From NCBI GenBank assembly GCA_023954195.1, contig JAMLIK010000003.1:124001-188000 (forward strand): DNA of 64,000 nt, written 5' to 3'. This document shows, in pieces, positions 62,196 through 64,000 of the stretch. The stretch comes from Xanthobacteraceae bacterium. Its GTDB lineage: Bacteria; Pseudomonadota; Alphaproteobacteria; Rhizobiales; Xanthobacteraceae. The translations under genes were made by a program, and so were the position numbers. Each line of letters opens with the position of its first letter. Positions within the stretch are counted from its first letter, which is position 1. The notes beneath the pieces are model-generated. The model was not told where the DNA came from, did not search any database, and saw only the letters and a program-made list of their open reading frames with translations.

Positions 62196-63227
62196 ATGAG
62201 CTCCACGACGCCGGGCAAGAAGCCCTTCGAATCCGGCCGCGACGTCCAGATTCTTCTCGCCGTCGTCCTCGTCGTCACGGCGCTCTATTTCGCGCGAAAC
62301 CTGTTCGAGCCGATCGCGTTCGCCTTGTTCGGAATCGCGCTGGTCTGGCCGATTCAAAAAGCGCTCGAAGCCCGGCTTCCAAAAGCCGTCGCGTTGTCGC
62401 TCACCATTTTTCTCACGTTGTTCGTCATGTTCGTGCTGACGATGGCCGTGGTGTGGAGCATCAACGACGTGGTCCGCTGGGCGATCATCAACGCCGCGAG
62501 CTTTCAGGCCCTCTATGAGCGATGGACGTCATGGCTGGCGGAGCACGGCATTCACTTCACCGAAGGGTTCGGCCAGTACAACGCGCGCGCGTTCGTCGGC
62601 GTGCTGCGGGCGATCGCGGCGGGAGCGAATACCTTTACCGGGTTCAGCATCGGCGTCTTTCTGTTGCTGACCTTCAGCCTGACCGAGCTTGATGCTTTCC
62701 GGTCACGCTTGAACGCGCTGACGCCGAGGATCGGGCAGGACGTGGCGCGAACGGCCGCGTCGATCGCCGGAAAAATCCGCAAATACATGCTGATCCGAAC
62801 CGCGGCGAGCCTTGCGACCGGCGTGGCGGTATTCGCCTTCACGCTGTCGATGGGGCTTGATCTCGCGATCGCGTGGGGCGTCATCTCGTTCGTGCTGAAC
62901 TACATCCCCTATGTCGGACCGCTGATCGCGGTGATTCTGCCGGTGGCGTTCGCGAGCGTGCAATTCGAATCCTGGCAGACGGTGATCTTCATCTTCGGCG
63001 GCCTCTACCTGATCCAGTTTCTGATCGGGAATTACCTGGAGCCGGTGATCGCCGGCCGAAGCCTCTCGATCTCGCCGCTGGTGATGCTGGTCGCCTTTTT
63101 CTTCTGGGCGTTTCTGTGGGGCATGCCGGGGGCGTTCATCGGCATTCCCGTCACCATCGCGCTGCTGACGATTTGCGAACAAAGTCCTTCGTTGAACTGG
63201 CTGGCGAAACTGTGTTCGGCGCGGTGA
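62196..63227 (+). CDS. AI-2E family transporter
   Basis: The 343-residue inner-membrane protein has about seven to eight hydrophobic helices. The signature GVISFVLNYIPYVGPLIAVILP (here read in two halves around residue 225-250) and IGNYLEPVIAGRSLSISPLVM near residue 275 are hallmarks of the AI-2E/PerM superfamily. Members export autoinducer-2 or act as Na+/H+ antiporters; which applies is not visible. GAAGGC precedes ATG 62196. Confidence 0.9.
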   Translation: MSSTTPGKKPFESGRDVQILLAVVLVVTALYFARNLFEPIAFALFGIALVWPIQKALEARLPKAVALSLTIFLTLFVMFVLTMAVVWSINDVVRWAIINAASFQALYERWTSWLAEHGIHFTEGFGQYNARAFVGVLRAIAAGANTFTGFSIGVFLLLTFSLTELDAFRSRLNALTPRIGQDVARTAASIAGKIRKYMLIRTAASLATGVAVFAFTLSMGLDLAIAWGVISFVLNYIPYVGPLIAVILPVAFASVQFESWQTVIFIFGGLYLIQFLIGNYLEPVIAGRSLSISPLVMLVAFFFWAFLWGMPGAFIGIPVTIALLTICEQSPSLNWLAKLCSAR

Positions 63228-63270
63228 GGCGGCAAGGCGTGGTTATCGAGGATGTTTTGAGCGGGTGGCT

Positions 63271-63990
63271 ATGATGAGATCATCGAAATCGACCGGCGCG
63301 GCGAAGCGCCGTCAATGGCTCGGGATAGCGGTCGCGGCGCTGCTGCTGCCGTTCGCGCCGCGAGCCCACGCCGCCGCCCTGACGGCGCTCGGCAACGAGC
63401 CGGGCTGGCGCATCGACCTGTCGGACACGGCGCTGACGTTTCGCGGGATGGACGGCGAGACCTTCACGATCGCGCCGGCGCCGCAAGCGGTGACGGCGAA
63501 CGGCGTCGATACTTTCGCGGCAACGGTCGCGGGCAAGCCGTTCAAGCTGACGCTCGCTGACACGCTTTGCGCCGACACCATGACCGGCATGCCCTTTCCG
63601 CGCACGGCCACGGTTGAAATCGGCGGCCGCAAGCTTTCGGGCTGCGCCGGTGAGCCGGCGGCGCTGCTCCACGGCGATTGGCGGATCGAGGAGATCGGCG
63701 GCGCGGCCGTCGTCGCCGATTCCACGCCGGCGCTGTCGTTCGACGCCAAGGGCGGCATCAGCGGCAACGCGTCCTGCAACAGGTTTTTCGGGCAATTCGT
63801 CCTCACCGGGGAAGGACTGCGAATCTCCAACATCGGCTCGTCGATGATGATGTGCGAGGACCCGAAGATGAAACAGGAGCGCGCCCTGCTGACGGCGCTC
63901 GAGTCGGTTCGCGGTTTTAAGATCGGCCCGGCCGGGCAATTGCTGCTGATCGGCGACAAGGGCGAAACGCTGGTGCGGGCACGACGGTAG
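63271..63990 (+). CDS. META/HslJ-domain exported protein
   Basis: The 239-residue protein has a basic signal peptide (LGIAVAALLLPFAPRAHA, cleavage about residue 34). A COG3650-like domain follows (ALGNEPGWRIDLSDTALTFRG), then a C-terminal META/HslJ domain (LLHGDWRIEEIGGAAV, NASCNRFFGQFVLTGEGLRI, MKQERALLTALESVRGF). HslJ-type proteins are linked to stress or novobiocin resistance in other bacteria. ATG 63271 or 63274 are possible starts. The frame closes at 63990, just inside the window end. Confidence 0.85.
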   Translation: MMRSSKSTGAAKRRQWLGIAVAALLLPFAPRAHAAALTALGNEPGWRIDLSDTALTFRGMDGETFTIAPAPQAVTANGVDTFAATVAGKPFKLTLADTLCADTMTGMPFPRTATVEIGGRKLSGCAGEPAALLHGDWRIEEIGGAAVVADSTPALSFDAKGGISGNASCNRFFGQFVLTGEGLRISNIGSSMMMCEDPKMKQERALLTALESVRGFKIGPAGQLLLIGDKGETLVRARR

Positions 63991-64000
63991 GCACCGGCCG

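Overview
The window is about 64 kb of GC-rich DNA. Its codon use and gene content point to an alphaproteobacterium of the Bradyrhizobium/Rhodopseudomonas/Afipia group (Nitrobacteraceae). Pointers include paired DUF992 proteins, a GCG_CRPN small secreted protein, a Cys-rich-repeat protein, many LysR regulators and the composite intergenic palindromes typical of that group. I see no rRNA, tRNA or CRISPR array.

Positions 1-16.9 kb are accessory DNA. Two unrecognised proteins come first; the second is cut at its 3' end by a complete IS21-family element (3677-6114). A decayed integrative conjugative element (ICE) module follows: a DUF2786 protein, a C-protein-like repressor with paired operators, a DUF6499/DUF2285 pseudogene, an AlpA-like HTH protein, a RepA-like initiator, a DPPY DNA methyltransferase, DUF2840, a TraF peptidase, DUF736, a lytic transglycosylase and a VirD2-type relaxase. 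The relaxase loses family resemblance around 15365, and the coupling and secretion genes that normally follow are absent. A Phd/PIN toxin-antitoxin pair and a truncated tenA mark the right side.

Positions 17.3-23.8 kb hold the most interesting locus, a candidate lasso-peptide cluster: an isoaspartate-methyltransferase-like protein, a 37-codon precursor gene, an exporter, a separate PqqD-like recognition protein, a leader protease encoded on the opposite strand, an asparagine-synthetase-like cyclase, and an SNase-like secreted protein that has lost its catalytic residues. The precursor breaks the usual Thr(-2) leader rule, and its only possible ring acceptor is an Asp-Gly site.

Positions 23.8-36.7 kb carry mixed chromosomal genes: three LysR regulators, an ankyrin protein, a nucleoside deaminase, a CynX-like transporter, DUF4403, an AtuA-DUF4387 fusion, small secreted proteins and a secretory lipase. 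A LysR-box-like 30-bp motif recurs in three intergenic regions here. Positions 36.7-41 kb form a metal-resistance block: a copper ATPase and copper chaperone with two divergent CueR-type promoters, then an ArsR/SmtB sensor and a zinc/cadmium-type CDF exporter with a 12-2-12-type operator.

Positions 41-52 kb carry an eight-gene operon: peptide-type ABC importer, amino-acid oxidase-like flavoprotein, 2-aminothiazoline-4-carboxylate (ATC) hydrolase, M20 amidohydrolase and a cysteine synthase/desulfhydrase-like PLP enzyme. It is divergent from a VOC protein and an Lrp regulator, and it reads as a pathway from imported thiazoline or N-acyl amino acids to cysteine or sulfide. Positions 52-57 kb encode a beta-oxidation set (two acyl-CoA dehydrogenases, an SDR dehydrogenase, a thiolase). 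Positions 57-64 kb hold a Na/Pi transporter, a DUF900 lipoprotein hydrolase, small secreted proteins, an AI-2E family transporter and a META-domain protein.
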